Source: Victivallales bacterium
GTDB taxonomy: Bacteria; Verrucomicrobiota; Lentisphaeria; Oligosphaerales; Oligosphaeraceae
Assembly (NCBI GenBank): GCA_017417585.1
Contig: JAFPYX010000026.1
Coordinates: 1-64,000, forward strand
DNA length: 64,000 nt
Reading direction: 5' to 3'
Made by a program: the position numbers and the translations under genes. The notes beneath the pieces were generated by a model. That model saw only the letters and a list, made by a program, of their open reading frames with translations, had not been told where the DNA came from and did no database searches. The stretch's first letter is position 1. Each line of letters opens with the position of its first letter. Of the stretch, positions 33,455 to 43,629 are shown one piece after another.

Positions 33455-36400
33455 ATGGCTCGCCAATCGACATGCATCTTTCTCGCCTTGTTTTTCCTGA
33501 TGGCAATGTCCTATGGACAAACCCAGGAGAATGTCGGGAATCAACCCGAAGCAGATGAGGAGAACTACGCAGTTATTGAAGCAGATGATGAGGACTACGC
33601 AGTTATTCACGATTATCTTGATAAAAAATACACCAACCCTTTTTACCGTAAATTCATCGATGCAGTTTATCAGGAAAGAGCAGAATTGGAGGATTTGCAT
33701 TTTCTTCTATTATATGGCACAACCGTTTTAGTGGAATCTGGAAAGGAAGGGGAAATCAAGGACGTCAGGCAATTTCTGGAAATTGCACCACAAAAGGCAA
33801 AAGAATGGTTTGCGCGCTCGCCACAGGTCATTGAAGACATCGCCAATATGAGCTCCAATATCCATGTCGATAAGTATTTTTTTGCTGACAATTTGCACCA
33901 GTTATTCATAGAGTATGTCAAGGCGCATGTAAACCAACAGCCCGACGATGAGTTTTCCGACAAAATTTGCTTCTACCGAAAGGTCAGATTTTTCGGCGAT
34001 GTCGAAGACTCCTATCTATGCGAGACCGTGGACGGTTCGTTTTACAACTTAGAAAACGAGCCAGACATTCAAGCCGTCGTTTTTCCGTCAAACCAGGACC
34101 CCTTGGCCGCCACGGATGCCTCCTCGGCGAAGCCAGTGAGCACTTTTGAAGCCAGGTTGGGAAAGACATCGGAGCCGTTGAACATCGATGGCGAGGTCTC
34201 CCCTGGCGAATACGCCTCTGGACTGGAGATATGGGGACTGCTCTCCGAGTCCACGGGAGAAGTCTCACGACGGACGGCGACGTTGTATCTGGCGCGAGAT
34301 GACGAAGGAGTGGCGATGGCCATCGTCCGCGAGACTCACCCGCATATTGAGGTGGACATTCATGAAGTTGTGGGCTTGTCCGTCATTCCCCCAAACGGCA
34401 AAGGCGCTTATGCCACGACAAATGGCAAGGAAGAATTCCCCGCAGGCGCAGAAGAGCATGGACTAAAGTCCGCAGCCAAGGCCACCGACGGGAAATGGAC
34501 GGTGGAACTGAAGATTCCTTGGACGGAGTTGGGTGCTGAACCCCATGATGGCGAGATGTGGCACATGCAACCCGTCCTGCAATGGTTCAATCCTCTGGAG
34601 GTGTGCTGGCTGGGGCTGGACCTGACTCCATGCACCATTGTGATGGACGACGATGCGCCTGGAGTGGCGGCCCGTCTGGGCAGCACGCCGCCCATCGACG
34701 GCGGTGGTCCGCAGTTCCAATGGCTGGTCACCGCTCCCCAATCACATGGCTGCCGCGTGCGCTGCGAAAGCCGTGTCCAATGGCTGGGAAATCCGGAAAG
34801 TATTGATGCCACGCAGGATGTTCCAGCCGGCCAAAGCCATCTCTTCTGTCTGAACATGACCGGTCTGGCCAGCGACTGGCGACAGATGACCTATACTTTG
34901 ACGGACGAGCAGGGCGAGGTTCTGGCCAAACGCAAGTTCGCGTGGGGCGGTGAAAACGGGGTGGCGTGGGATGACCCGAACCCCGACATCGGCTACTCCG
35001 TTGCCACCTACCCTACCCTGAAATTGGCCAAGGCACGCATCTTCTGCGCAAAGCCAGGCCCGCTGGACAAACTGGCCTCCGTGCATTTCGCCATCACCGA
35101 CGCAGATGGGCAAAAGGTCTTCCAGGAAGTCGAGGCGCCGCGCACTCGCTTCGGATTCCACAAAGAATGGAGCATCGACGACTTGCCTGACGGGAACTAC
35201 CTGATGCTGGCCAAAATGACCGATAAGAACGGAGAAACCACCGTCTGGAAACATCCTTTCGAGTATCGCCACTACCCATGGGCGGGCAACCAAATCGGCA
35301 AGGAGCGCGTGGTGATTCCGCCTTTCAAGCCCCTGCAAGTGAACGAGGCGGACAACCGCGTGGATGCCACCCTCACCGGCTATCGCCTGGGCGAAGGGCT
35401 CTTCTCCGAGGTGTATGCCGAGGGAGAGAACATCCTCGCCGCACCGGTCAACCTCCTGTTGAACGGCCACGCATTGTCTGCCCAAGGGGTGACTTGGGGA
35501 GAAGAATCTCCCGACCGCGTGACCGCCACGCAGACGCTCGTCGGAGACGGCCTGGAGATCAAAGTCCATTACGACATAGACTACGACGGCTTTATCCTGA
35601 CGCGACTGGAGTTTGCCCCTCATGGCGAAACCACGCTGGACTCTCTGGTTCTTGAAATCCCCTACAAGACCGAGGTGGCCACCTTGCTTCATTCCGTGGC
35701 CGCTCAGCTACGCCGCAACCCATCCGTCGAACTGCCAGCGGAAGGCAATGGCGTGATTTGGGACAGCTTGCGCAACTCGCCATCCAATTTCCGACCCTAC
35801 CTTTGGCTGGGCGAAATTGCCAAAGGATTGGGTTGGCTCTGCGAATCCGAAAAGAACTGGAGCATCGACCGCACGAAGCCCGTGATGGAGGTCGTCCGCC
35901 AGGGCGACTCCACGGTGCTGAAAATCCACATCGTCAGCGCTCCCTGCTCTCGCACCGAGCCATTCGTCATCGAGATGGGCTTCCAGGCCAGCCCCGTCAA
36001 GCCCATGATGCCCAACTACCGACGCTATTCCACTGTGGCGGTCAACGGCTTCGTGGCAGACAACTCCATCCCCGTCGCCGAAATTCTCCATAGCCGGATG
36101 TGGGGACAGCTTTACTGCGGAAAGCACAACGACGATGGCTATACTCCACAGGACGACGATTACAGCTACATCGACTACTTGACGGACTGCCTGAACGCCA
36201 GCGACGAGGAGATTGAAAAGCATGCCAACGCATTTGTCGCCAAGAATTTCCGTAATCATCCAGCAGCCGAAACCTACCGGATTTTCCTGCGGCACGCCGC
36301 CCGTAGCCTCACCCGTCATGCACAGTTGTGCGTCCCCTACACCAATCCGCGTGGCATGTCCTACGGCTGGCCGGAATCTGCCTCGTACGCCAGCGAATGG

Positions 36401-39268
36401 CGCAACGACGCCTTTGTCACCGGCAACGATGGGCATTACTTCCAGAATCCCGTGGAAAGCTACCGCGACTTCGTGCTGCCCAAGCTACGTGAATTGGTGC
36501 GGCACGGCTTCGCGGGAATCTATTTCGACAACACCTTCGACTCCGTGAACGAGGACGGGGTGATGGGTCCGGTCATCGAATACGAACTCAACCGCTATCG
36601 CTTCCACCACACCATCTTGGAGATGCGCCAGCTGGTCAAGCGCACTGCGACCATGCTCTACACCGAGGGCAAACTCATCGAGGATCGTCCCTTCCTGGTC
36701 CTACACGCCACCAACTGCGTTCCCCTTCCGCTGATGGCATTCGCCAGCCACCAGCTGGACTGGGAGGCCTACTATGGCCAGAGCGACTACCAAGACCGCT
36801 TCTCCAACGGCTACATCCTCACGGAATCCACTGGCTTGCAGAGCGGCTGCGTGCCGCAGGTGCTTCTGGACAGCGACCAGACGCCGGACCACAATCAAGC
36901 CACCGCCCTGGCCTTGATCCTCCCATACTGCCTGTTCGACATCTACCAGAGCCACACTGGACCAACGGCCGCCACTGCGGCGACAATCAACGCCATCCGA
37001 AACTACGGCTACGGCGAACCGGGCGTAGAGGTCTTCCCATGCTACGATCCAGCCAGCCCCCTGCGCGTCTCTGACAAGGTCCGCGCCGCATTGCTGCGGC
37101 GAACCGACTCGGCTCTGGTGTTGGCCGGCGACTTTGGCACCAATGGGCAGTTCTCATTGGATGTCAGCGGATTGGGTTATAAAGAACCGGTTGCCATGGA
37201 CGCATTGACGGGCGAGCAGCTCGGCGAAGGAACCCAACTGGCCATCGCCATCCCGCACCACCAGAGCCGCGTCATTCTCGTGGCGGACGGCATGGAGAAT
37301 GCCCAGAAAGCACTGGCTCTCGCCCAAACCAGCAAACCGCCCATGAAGCCGTTCCCAGAGCGACAGCCACAGAACCACCCCCTGTACAAAATCGAGTTGA
37401 CTCCGGTCAACCTGCTGGACATCGATCCGCGCCAGAACATCGTGCTGAAAGGCGATGGCGAAGACCGCGCAATGCTGGTTTACGAGGGCAATTCCTTCTG
37501 GCTGGACCTGCTGCCGGAAGTCTGCCGAGGGCAGAACATCTCCGTCCAATTCAAGTACCGTAGCGACACCGAAGGTGCTGTCCTGGAGTCCAATTTGCGC
37601 TATGCCCCCAGTGAAATCTACTGCGATGGTCCACAAGGACCGAAGGTTTTCTCCCCCGCCACGTCACAGTGGCAAAGTGCCTATTGTTCCATGCAATTCC
37701 CCGATGAACTGGAAGAACCGCTGATTCTCTTCCATTCCAAAGGTGGAACCGTGCAGGTCAAGGACCTCCAGGTATTTCTTGGCGAGCCGCCGATGGCCCT
37801 TGCTCCGCCCGAAGAATCTCCAGCGAAAGCGGATACGCCTGCCAAGCCAACGCCAGAGAATTCACCAAGCCAGTCCATTCCGTCAGGCCATCAGGAACTC
37901 CCGCCGGAAGAAATCCAACGGCTGATTGACAAGGCAGGAAAACCCTTAGACATTCTGGTGAAGCCGCCCGAGCCAACAACGGAGGAACTCCAGGCCGTCG
38001 CCATTCCGGAATTGATCGAACCGCTGGCAATGAAAGTGCTGGACGGCAGTACCCTATGCGTCACCGCCAAGCTCCGCAATGGCTCCAGTCTGACGGCTGA
38101 CTTTACCGTGCAACCACTGGAAATTCGAGAGGCAAAAGGCGAATACCACTCCGAGTTGCCTGTTCTCGATGAAAACAACAATGGCGGGACATTTCCGAAG
38201 CAACTGGTTTCCTGCTACGGTGGACTGCTTGCGGACACCTTGCAAGTTTCCTCGACAGATAATAATATTAAATATATATTAGATAAAGATTTCCGTTGTT
38301 ATTCAATACGCTCTCACATCGGTGTAGTCCAAGGCGGTGCCATCCAGGGACCGGTGGTGATCGATTACTGTTATCGCTGGCAGCGAATCGACTCCGTGAC
38401 ATTGCTGGATGGCCAGTTGCACTACCGTCAAGGCGTGGAATCGCGCATCACGCCGCCCCAGCCCGCGCTCCAGGAGGGCGAGATCCGTCTGGGCAATGTC
38501 TATCTCTCGCCAGACACCACCGAACTCACCGAAGGGAATCTCTATCCGATTTCCGAGACCGCTTATCCTTTTAAAGTACAACCGGTGGCAGAACAACTCC
38601 TCCCCCGCACCATGGCAAAACTGCGGAACGGCGAGCCGCTGACCATCCTTGCCTGGGGAGACTCCATCACCGCCATCACCTACGAAATGCCTGGCTGGAA
38701 GACCGCCCGCTGGCAGGCGCAATTCGCGGAAGGCCTGCGAAAACGCTTCCCCAATGCCAACATCCGCGTCATCACGGAGGCCTGGGGCGGCCACAACAGC
38801 AACGACTACTTCGATTCCACGAAGAACCCCGCTCCGGGACATCCCCACAACTACCAGGAGCGCGTGCTGGATGTGCGCCCCGACCTCATTGTCTCGGAAT
38901 GGTCAAATGACCGCTGGATGCCCTACTCCCTGCTGACCAGTCCGCAAAGCAACTACTACCGGATGCTCCGTGACTTCCGTGCCATCGGTGCCGAATGGAT
39001 CATCATCGTGCCGCCCTACGGCGGTTCCACCGCGCGTTTCGAGGCCGCCGCGCAGAAGAACATCGTCCACCAGAGCGAATATCTTTCCTTCCTGCGTCAA
39101 TTCGCGCCCGCCAACGGCATTCCGCTGGCGGATGTCTCGGCACGTTACGACCGATTGTGGCGTCAGGGAATTCCCCTGCTCGCCCTCGGCACCTACGGTG
39201 TCCACCCGCACCGCGATGGCCTACAAGTCTTCGCCCAGGCACTCCTCGACCTCTTCCCCGAAATGTGA
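33455..39268 (+). CDS. Giant secreted protein: CBM9-like, glycoside-hydrolase-like and SGNH/GDSL domains
   Basis: A 1,937-residue protein with a signal peptide (residues 1-21). Residues 22-205 form an acidic AT-rich unique region. About 220-400 resembles a CBM9-type carbohydrate-binding domain (NIDGEVSPGEYASG ... TVELKIPWTELGAEP). The middle, to about 1,290, looks like a large glycan hydrolase (HGFAGIYFDNTFDS near 1,026 suggests a barrel with a catalytic Asp). A Pro/Ala-rich linker lies near 1,450-1,500. The last 240 residues are an SGNH hydrolase: AWGDSIT, GGHNSND, SEWSNDRW and GVHPHRDG provide the Ser, Gly, Asn and His blocks. It probably removes sugar or acyl groups from a complex polysaccharide. 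Confidence 0.75.
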   Translation: MARQSTCIFLALFFLMAMSYGQTQENVGNQPEADEENYAVIEADDEDYAVIHDYLDKKYTNPFYRKFIDAVYQERAELEDLHFLLLYGTTVLVESGKEGEIKDVRQFLEIAPQKAKEWFARSPQVIEDIANMSSNIHVDKYFFADNLHQLFIEYVKAHVNQQPDDEFSDKICFYRKVRFFGDVEDSYLCETVDGSFYNLENEPDIQAVVFPSNQDPLAATDASSAKPVSTFEARLGKTSEPLNIDGEVSPGEYASGLEIWGLLSESTGEVSRRTATLYLARDDEGVAMAIVRETHPHIEVDIHEVVGLSVIPPNGKGAYATTNGKEEFPAGAEEHGLKSAAKATDGKWTVELKIPWTELGAEPHDGEMWHMQPVLQWFNPLEVCWLGLDLTPCTIVMDDDAPGVAARLGSTPPIDGGGPQFQWLVTAPQSHGCRVRCESRVQWLGNPESIDATQDVPAGQSHLFCLNMTGLASDWRQMTYTLTDEQGEVLAKRKFAWGGENGVAWDDPNPDIGYSVATYPTLKLAKARIFCAKPGPLDKLASVHFAITDADGQKVFQEVEAPRTRFGFHKEWSIDDLPDGNYLMLAKMTDKNGETTVWKHPFEYRHYPWAGNQIGKERVVIPPFKPLQVNEADNRVDATLTGYRLGEGLFSEVYAEGENILAAPVNLLLNGHALSAQGVTWGEESPDRVTATQTLVGDGLEIKVHYDIDYDGFILTRLEFAPHGETTLDSLVLEIPYKTEVATLLHSVAAQLRRNPSVELPAEGNGVIWDSLRNSPSNFRPYLWLGEIAKGLGWLCESEKNWSIDRTKPVMEVVRQGDSTVLKIHIVSAPCSRTEPFVIEMGFQASPVKPMMPNYRRYSTVAVNGFVADNSIPVAEILHSRMWGQLYCGKHNDDGYTPQDDDYSYIDYLTDCLNASDEEIEKHANAFVAKNFRNHPAAETYRIFLRHAARSLTRHAQLCVPYTNPRGMSYGWPESASYASEWRNDAFVTGNDGHYFQNPVESYRDFVLPKLRELVRHGFAGIYFDNTFDSVNEDGVMGPVIEYELNRYRFHHTILEMRQLVKRTATMLYTEGKLIEDRPFLVLHATNCVPLPLMAFASHQLDWEAYYGQSDYQDRFSNGYILTESTGLQSGCVPQVLLDSDQTPDHNQATALALILPYCLFDIYQSHTGPTAATAATINAIRNYGYGEPGVEVFPCYDPASPLRVSDKVRAALLRRTDSALVLAGDFGTNGQFSLDVSGLGYKEPVAMDALTGEQLGEGTQLAIAIPHHQSRVILVADGMENAQKALALAQTSKPPMKPFPERQPQNHPLYKIELTPVNLLDIDPRQNIVLKGDGEDRAMLVYEGNSFWLDLLPEVCRGQNISVQFKYRSDTEGAVLESNLRYAPSEIYCDGPQGPKVFSPATSQWQSAYCSMQFPDELEEPLILFHSKGGTVQVKDLQVFLGEPPMALAPPEESPAKADTPAKPTPENSPSQSIPSGHQELPPEEIQRLIDKAGKPLDILVKPPEPTTEELQAVAIPELIEPLAMKVLDGSTLCVTAKLRNGSSLTADFTVQPLEIREAKGEYHSELPVLDENNNGGTFPKQLVSCYGGLLADTLQVSSTDNNIKYILDKDFRCYSIRSHIGVVQGGAIQGPVVIDYCYRWQRIDSVTLLDGQLHYRQGVESRITPPQPALQEGEIRLGNVYLSPDTTELTEGNLYPISETAYPFKVQPVAEQLLPRTMAKLRNGEPLTILAWGDSITAITYEMPGWKTARWQAQFAEGLRKRFPNANIRVITEAWGGHNSNDYFDSTKNPAPGHPHNYQERVLDVRPDLIVSEWSNDRWMPYSLLTSPQSNYYRMLRDFRAIGAEWIIIVPPYGGSTARFEAAAQKNIVHQSEYLSFLRQFAPANGIPLADVSARYDRLWRQGIPLLALGTYGVHPHRDGLQVFAQALLDLFPEM
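33548..33607 (+). repeat. 30-bp tandem repeat near the start of the giant gene
   Basis: Two 30-base copies (33548-33577 and 33578-33607) starting GAAGCAGATGA encode EADEENYAVI and EADDEDYAVI. They differ at only two or three bases, so the duplication is recent. It lies just after the signal peptide. Confidence 0.85.
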
Positions 39269-39647
39269 ACCACGGAGAAAACGAAATAATGCTTTAACTT
39301 GGTGGAACCGCATCCGGCATTGGTCCGTAAATTATGTCTTGGGCCGAAATCGGTAGACAGAGAGAATAGGCCGTCAGATTCGCCAGAATCGAAGTTAGGC
39401 CTTGCGTATTTCTTTTTGTTTTTCTGTTTGAACCGGTCTCCACTCGAGCCACCTTCCACAAACCATCGAAACAAAGGTCGATATCTTCCTCTGAGAAACA
39501 CCGGTGGAAAACACCGATACGATCACTTTCGACATGGAAAGCTTTGACACGAAGGTCACCATGCTCGGCCCAACCTCGCCCCGCATGGCCCAATAATACC
39601 TCAGGCCATTTTTGCATTCACTCCGGGACACTGCCGGAGTTCCACGC
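39269..39647. other. Convergent intergenic region
   Basis: About 380 bases between convergent genes. Several overlapping frames run through it, the longest on the minus strand (39294-39617, 107 codons), but none shows a family motif or a ribosome site. A CTCCGG/CCGGAG hairpin lies near 39625-39643. I see no firm terminator with a T-run. Confidence 0.35.
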
Positions 39648-42062
39648 CTATTGAAATATCCGGTCGGCGTAGCGGACGGTCTCCATCGCGTCGCGAGCAT
39701 AGCAGTCCGCGCCGATGGCGTCGGCATATTCCTGGGTAAGGACCGCCCCGCCGACCACGACTTTGGCAGGCACGCCCTTTTCGCGCAGCAGCTTGATGGT
39801 CTCCGCCATGCTCACGACGGTCGTGGTCATCAGCGCACTCAGGCCAATCAGGCGAATCTTCTCGTCGATGGCGGTCTGGACGATGCGCTCGGGCGGCACG
39901 TCCTTGCCCAGATCCAAGACCTCGTAGCCGTAGTTTTCCAGCATCACCTTCACGATGTTTTTGCCGATATCATGGATGTCGCCTTTGACCGTGGCAAGGA
40001 TGACGCGTCCCTTGACATGCTGCTCACCCCCGCCCTGGAGGGCGCCTTTGATGACTTCGAAGGCGGCCTTCGCTGCCTCCGCGCTCATCAGGAGCTGCGG
40101 GAGAAAGACGGCACCCTTTTCGAAGCCCTGCCCCACGCGGTCTAGCGCGGGCACCAGCTCCTCATTGATGATGTCCAGCCCCGCGCGGCCGCCTTCCAGA
40201 AGTTCCCGCGTGGCCTCGGCCGCCCGGCCGCTCACCCCGCGGGCGACCGCCTCGCCCAGCGAGAGCGTGGCGCCGGACGCGGCAGAAGCGTCAGCCGTAG
40301 GTTTCCGTGCGACGGTCGTATGCGACGCCAACGGCGTGGCGTCCGCGTATGCAGCGATGTATTCGGCGCAGTTGGGATCCAGGGCGGCCAGTGCGCAGAA
40401 GGCGCGGTAGGACTCCATCATCGCGGCGTTGTTGGGATTGATGATGGCGCAGGAGAGGCCGTTCTGCAACGCCATGGTGAGAAAGTGAGCGTTCACGATC
40501 TCGCGCATCGGCAGCCCGAAGGAGATGTTGGAGACGCCCAGAATGGTTCGCCCTTGCAGTTCGTCCCGCACCCGCCGCAGGGTCTCCAGGGTGACCAGCG
40601 CACTTCGCGGGTCGGAGGAGATGGTCATGGCCAGGCAGTCGATTACGATGTCCTTGCGCGGCACGCCGTAATGGTCGGCGGCCTCATAGATGCGCCTTGC
40701 GATGGCGAGACGCCCGTCCGCATTGTCCGGGATGCCCTGTTCATCCAGCGTCAAGGCGACGAGCACCCCACCGTATTTGCGCACCAGCGGAAAGACCTGT
40801 TCGATGACCTCCTGCTTGCCGTTGACCGAATTGACCATCGGCTTGCCGTTGTAGTGGCGCATTCCGCGCTCCAGCGCCTCCGGGTCCGAGGTGTCGATCT
40901 GCAACGGCAGCGCCAGCACGCTCTGCAGACGGGTGACGACTTCCTCCATCATCGCGGGCTCGTCGATTTCGGGCAGCCCGACATTCACGTCCAAGATATG
41001 GGCCCCGGCACTCTCCTGCTCAAGCCCCTGCTGGAGGATATACTCGATGTCGTGCTGGCGCAACGCATCCTTGAACTTCTTCTTGCCGGTGGGATTGATG
41101 CGCTCGCCGATGACGACCGGCTTCAGACCGATTTCCACCGCGTGGGAGAAAGAGGAGACGACCGTTCGCCCCTTCTCATTCGCCGGGCGGAAGGGCAGCT
41201 GCCGCACCGCAGCGACCTCGCGGGCGATGTGCTCCGGCGTGGTGCCGCAGCAGCCGCCGAAGACCTGAACCGGACACTCCGAGGCAATTTTGAGAATCTC
41301 CGCTGCGAACTCCTCGGGATCGACATCGAAAACCGTTCGGCCATTCTCCGAGCGCGGCAGACCCGCATTCGGATTCACGACAACGGGCAGCGAGGAAATC
41401 TCCGTCAGCCGCCGCACGATTGGCGCCATCTGGCGCGGCCCCATACCGCAGTTCACGCCCAAGGCATCCACGTGGAGGCCCTCCAGCAGCGCCACGGCGG
41501 AGTCCACGTCCCCGCCGGTCAGCAGCTTTCCCTTCTGGTCGAAGATCATCGTGACCATCACCGGCAGATCGCAGTTCTCCTTGGCGGCCAGCACGGCGGC
41601 CTTGGCCTCATAGGAGTCGCTCATCGTCTCAATGAGCACCAGGTCCGCGCCCGCCGCCGCGCCACAACGCACCACCTCGCCAAAGAGTTCCACCGCGCGG
41701 TCGAAGGGCAAGTCGCCCATCGGCGCCAGCAGCTTCCCCGTCGGCCCGATGTCCAGCGCCACGTATGCGTCCTCGCGCTTGGTGCGCCGCATTGCCTCGC
41801 GCACATGTCCCACTGCCGCAGTGACGATTTCGCCCACGTTGTCGAATTTCAACGCATTGGCACCAAAGGTATTGGTGTTGACGATATCGCTTCCGGCACG
41901 CAGATAGCCTGCGTGGAGTTCGATGATGTCCTCCGGACGCGTGAGGTTCCAGGCCTCCGGCAACTCGCCGCCCTTCAGGCCCTTCGCCTGAAGAATCGTG
42001 CCGGTTCCGCCGTCACAGAAGAGCCACTCGCGGCCAAGTCGTTTGCGTAAGTCGTTTTTCAT
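39648..42062 (-). CDS. metH: Cobalamin-dependent methionine synthase lacking the activation domain
   Basis: An 804-residue protein that transfers a methyl group from methyl-tetrahydrofolate to homocysteine through cobalamin. The homocysteine domain has zinc ligands C205 (GVNCGMGP) and C271/C272 (FGGCCGTT). The pterin domain follows at about 315-560 (VIGERINPTGKKKFKDAL, ILDVNVGLPEID). A short Ala-rich linker leads to the B12 cap and B12 domain, with the axial His697 in DIHDIG. Full-length MetH is about 1,200 residues and ends in a reactivation domain, absent here but encoded by the next gene upstream. ATG 42062 is chosen as the start of the homocysteine domain. Confidence 0.92.
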   Translation of the reverse strand: MKNDLRKRLGREWLFCDGGTGTILQAKGLKGGELPEAWNLTRPEDIIELHAGYLRAGSDIVNTNTFGANALKFDNVGEIVTAAVGHVREAMRRTKREDAYVALDIGPTGKLLAPMGDLPFDRAVELFGEVVRCGAAAGADLVLIETMSDSYEAKAAVLAAKENCDLPVMVTMIFDQKGKLLTGGDVDSAVALLEGLHVDALGVNCGMGPRQMAPIVRRLTEISSLPVVVNPNAGLPRSENGRTVFDVDPEEFAAEILKIASECPVQVFGGCCGTTPEHIAREVAAVRQLPFRPANEKGRTVVSSFSHAVEIGLKPVVIGERINPTGKKKFKDALRQHDIEYILQQGLEQESAGAHILDVNVGLPEIDEPAMMEEVVTRLQSVLALPLQIDTSDPEALERGMRHYNGKPMVNSVNGKQEVIEQVFPLVRKYGGVLVALTLDEQGIPDNADGRLAIARRIYEAADHYGVPRKDIVIDCLAMTISSDPRSALVTLETLRRVRDELQGRTILGVSNISFGLPMREIVNAHFLTMALQNGLSCAIINPNNAAMMESYRAFCALAALDPNCAEYIAAYADATPLASHTTVARKPTADASAASGATLSLGEAVARGVSGRAAEATRELLEGGRAGLDIINEELVPALDRVGQGFEKGAVFLPQLLMSAEAAKAAFEVIKGALQGGGEQHVKGRVILATVKGDIHDIGKNIVKVMLENYGYEVLDLGKDVPPERIVQTAIDEKIRLIGLSALMTTTVVSMAETIKLLREKGVPAKVVVGGAVLTQEYADAIGADCYARDAMETVRYADRIFQ

Positions 42063-42078
42063 AAATCCAATGAAAAGG

Positions 42079-42735
42079 TCATGCCCGGAATTGGCAATCC
42101 GGGCATCCGCAGCGTTCACAGGGGTGTTCCGCGTCGGCACAGTCGGATTCCGGACCGGCGTAAAGCCCCACCACCGCCGTAACCGACTTCGACGGCGTCA
42201 TCAAAAGCGAATCCAGAAGACACACCCCCAGGTTTTTGGGTGTATTCAAAACACGCACGAAGTCACGCTGATGTTCCAATGAAAAATCACCATATCCAGG
42301 CGAGAAACGCGGCCGGCATGCCAGTCCACGGGACTTTGCAGACTGGCAGATTTCGGCATTGAGCCGGTCGCACAGTTCCTCCACCATTGCCGCTCCTGCC
42401 GCCTGGTAGATGACCGCCTCGCTCATGCGCCGAACCTCCGCCTGACGAATCAGGCGATCCACGCCAGGGCCAATTGTCGCCGCCAGCATACAAACCTCGT
42501 GACAATTTTGCAAATTTCTGGACAGGCTTTGACTTTTAACAACAATTTCCGCAAACTGTACCGTCCCGTCATCCACCTGCTTCAAAGGAAAGCAGCGGCA
42601 CACGGTTCGCGGTTCGGCGACCTCCTGGAGATGCGCTACGCATGTTTCGACCAGCGCGTTCACCTCGTCCGATGGGTCCACGCCTCGGTAGCCGAGGTAG
42701 CGGAAGACCTCCTTGCGCGGGACATCCAACGTCAT
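42079..42735 (-). CDS. Stand-alone MetH reactivation-domain protein
   Basis: A 218-residue protein matching the AdoMet-binding activation domain of MetH: a helical N-terminus, AATIGPGVDRLIRQAE, and the signature RPRFSPGYGDFSLEHQRDF ... GVCLLDSLLMTPSKSVTAVVG. It should reload oxidised cobalamin using AdoMet. It ends in a Cys-rich tail (CADAEHPCERCGCPDC), which may bind metal and is not part of the usual domain. It lies between metF and the shortened metH, overlapping metF by 4 bases. Together they make a split methionine synthase. Confidence 0.88.
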   Translation of the reverse strand: MTLDVPRKEVFRYLGYRGVDPSDEVNALVETCVAHLQEVAEPRTVCRCFPLKQVDDGTVQFAEIVVKSQSLSRNLQNCHEVCMLAATIGPGVDRLIRQAEVRRMSEAVIYQAAGAAMVEELCDRLNAEICQSAKSRGLACRPRFSPGYGDFSLEHQRDFVRVLNTPKNLGVCLLDSLLMTPSKSVTAVVGLYAGPESDCADAEHPCERCGCPDCQFRA

Positions 42736-43592
42736 TTCCAGATTTCCGAAAGGTTGCTGAGAATTCCGCCGGCGATTTCCGGCTTGTTCATCGTATAGAC
42801 ATGGATGTGTTTTACTCCGTTGGCCACCAGGTCGATGATCTGGTCGGAGGCATATACGATCCCGGCCTGCTTCATCGCTCCGGGGTTGTCGCCGAAATGG
42901 TCCACCATTGCACGGAAACGCTGGGGGACATTGCTGGCGGAAAGGTGAATCGCCCGTTCCACCTGCCGGGCGTTGGTGATGGGCATGATACCCGCCAGCA
43001 CCGGCACGGTGATTCCGCGTTCGCGGATACGGTAGAGAAAATTATAGAAGATGTTGTAGTCGAAGAACATCTGTGTAGTCAGAAAATCCAGTCCGGCATC
43101 TACCTTGTTTTTGAGGTGCGCAATATCGTCCGCCTTATGCGGAGTGTCGGGATGGCCCTCGGGATAGCAGGCGCCGCCGAGACAGAAGTCGCCCTGGCGC
43201 TTGATATCCTGGATGAGTTCACAGGCGTAGTGATAGTCCTTCGACGGCGTGCCGCCCTCGGGGATGTCTCCTCGCAACGCCATGACGTTCTCCAGACCAC
43301 GCTCCTGGAACTTGCGGATCATCGTCGCGACATGCTCGCGGGTGGAGGAGACGCAAGTCAGGTGGGGCAGCATCGTGATACCGTAGTTTCGCTGGAGGTT
43401 GTCCGCGATGTCCACGGTGAACTCGCTGGTGCCGCCGCCGGCTCCGTAGGTCACGCTCATGAAATCCGGTTTCAACTGCGCAATCGCCTCGGTCGCGGCG
43501 GAAATCGCCGCAAAGCCGTCGACCTTCTTCGGCGGGAAGACCTCGAAGGAGATGGTGACTTTATCCTGCTTGAGAATTTCGCTGATTTTCAT
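42732..43592 (-). CDS. metF: 5,10-Methylenetetrahydrofolate reductase
   Basis: A 286-residue FAD-dependent TIM-barrel enzyme that makes 5-methyl-THF, the methyl donor of the next enzymes. Family motifs are clear: FEVFPPKK near the start, MSVTYGAGGG, LTCVSS, NVMALRGDIP, YPEGHP, and the LGLDFLTTQMFFD region. ATG 43592 was chosen because the extra 24 upstream residues read through REP-like DNA. It is the first gene of the metF, activation domain, metH operon. Confidence 0.93.
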   Translation of the reverse strand: MKISEILKQDKVTISFEVFPPKKVDGFAAISAATEAIAQLKPDFMSVTYGAGGGTSEFTVDIADNLQRNYGITMLPHLTCVSSTREHVATMIRKFQERGLENVMALRGDIPEGGTPSKDYHYACELIQDIKRQGDFCLGGACYPEGHPDTPHKADDIAHLKNKVDAGLDFLTTQMFFDYNIFYNFLYRIRERGITVPVLAGIMPITNARQVERAIHLSASNVPQRFRAMVDHFGDNPGAMKQAGIVYASDQIIDLVANGVKHIHVYTMNKPEIAGGILSNLSEIWK

Positions 43593-43629
43593 AGTGGTAG
43601 CACGAATTTGGACACTTGGCTTAATATAA

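Noticed and set aside
39294-39617. 107-codon minus-strand frame in the convergent gap
   Set aside because: No ribosome site, no motif, and competing frames of similar length on both strands.
40320-42050. 576-codon + strand open frame opposite metH
   Set aside because: It is the antisense of a well-conserved enzyme; the translated sequence is His/Gln/Arg-rich with no fold pattern.
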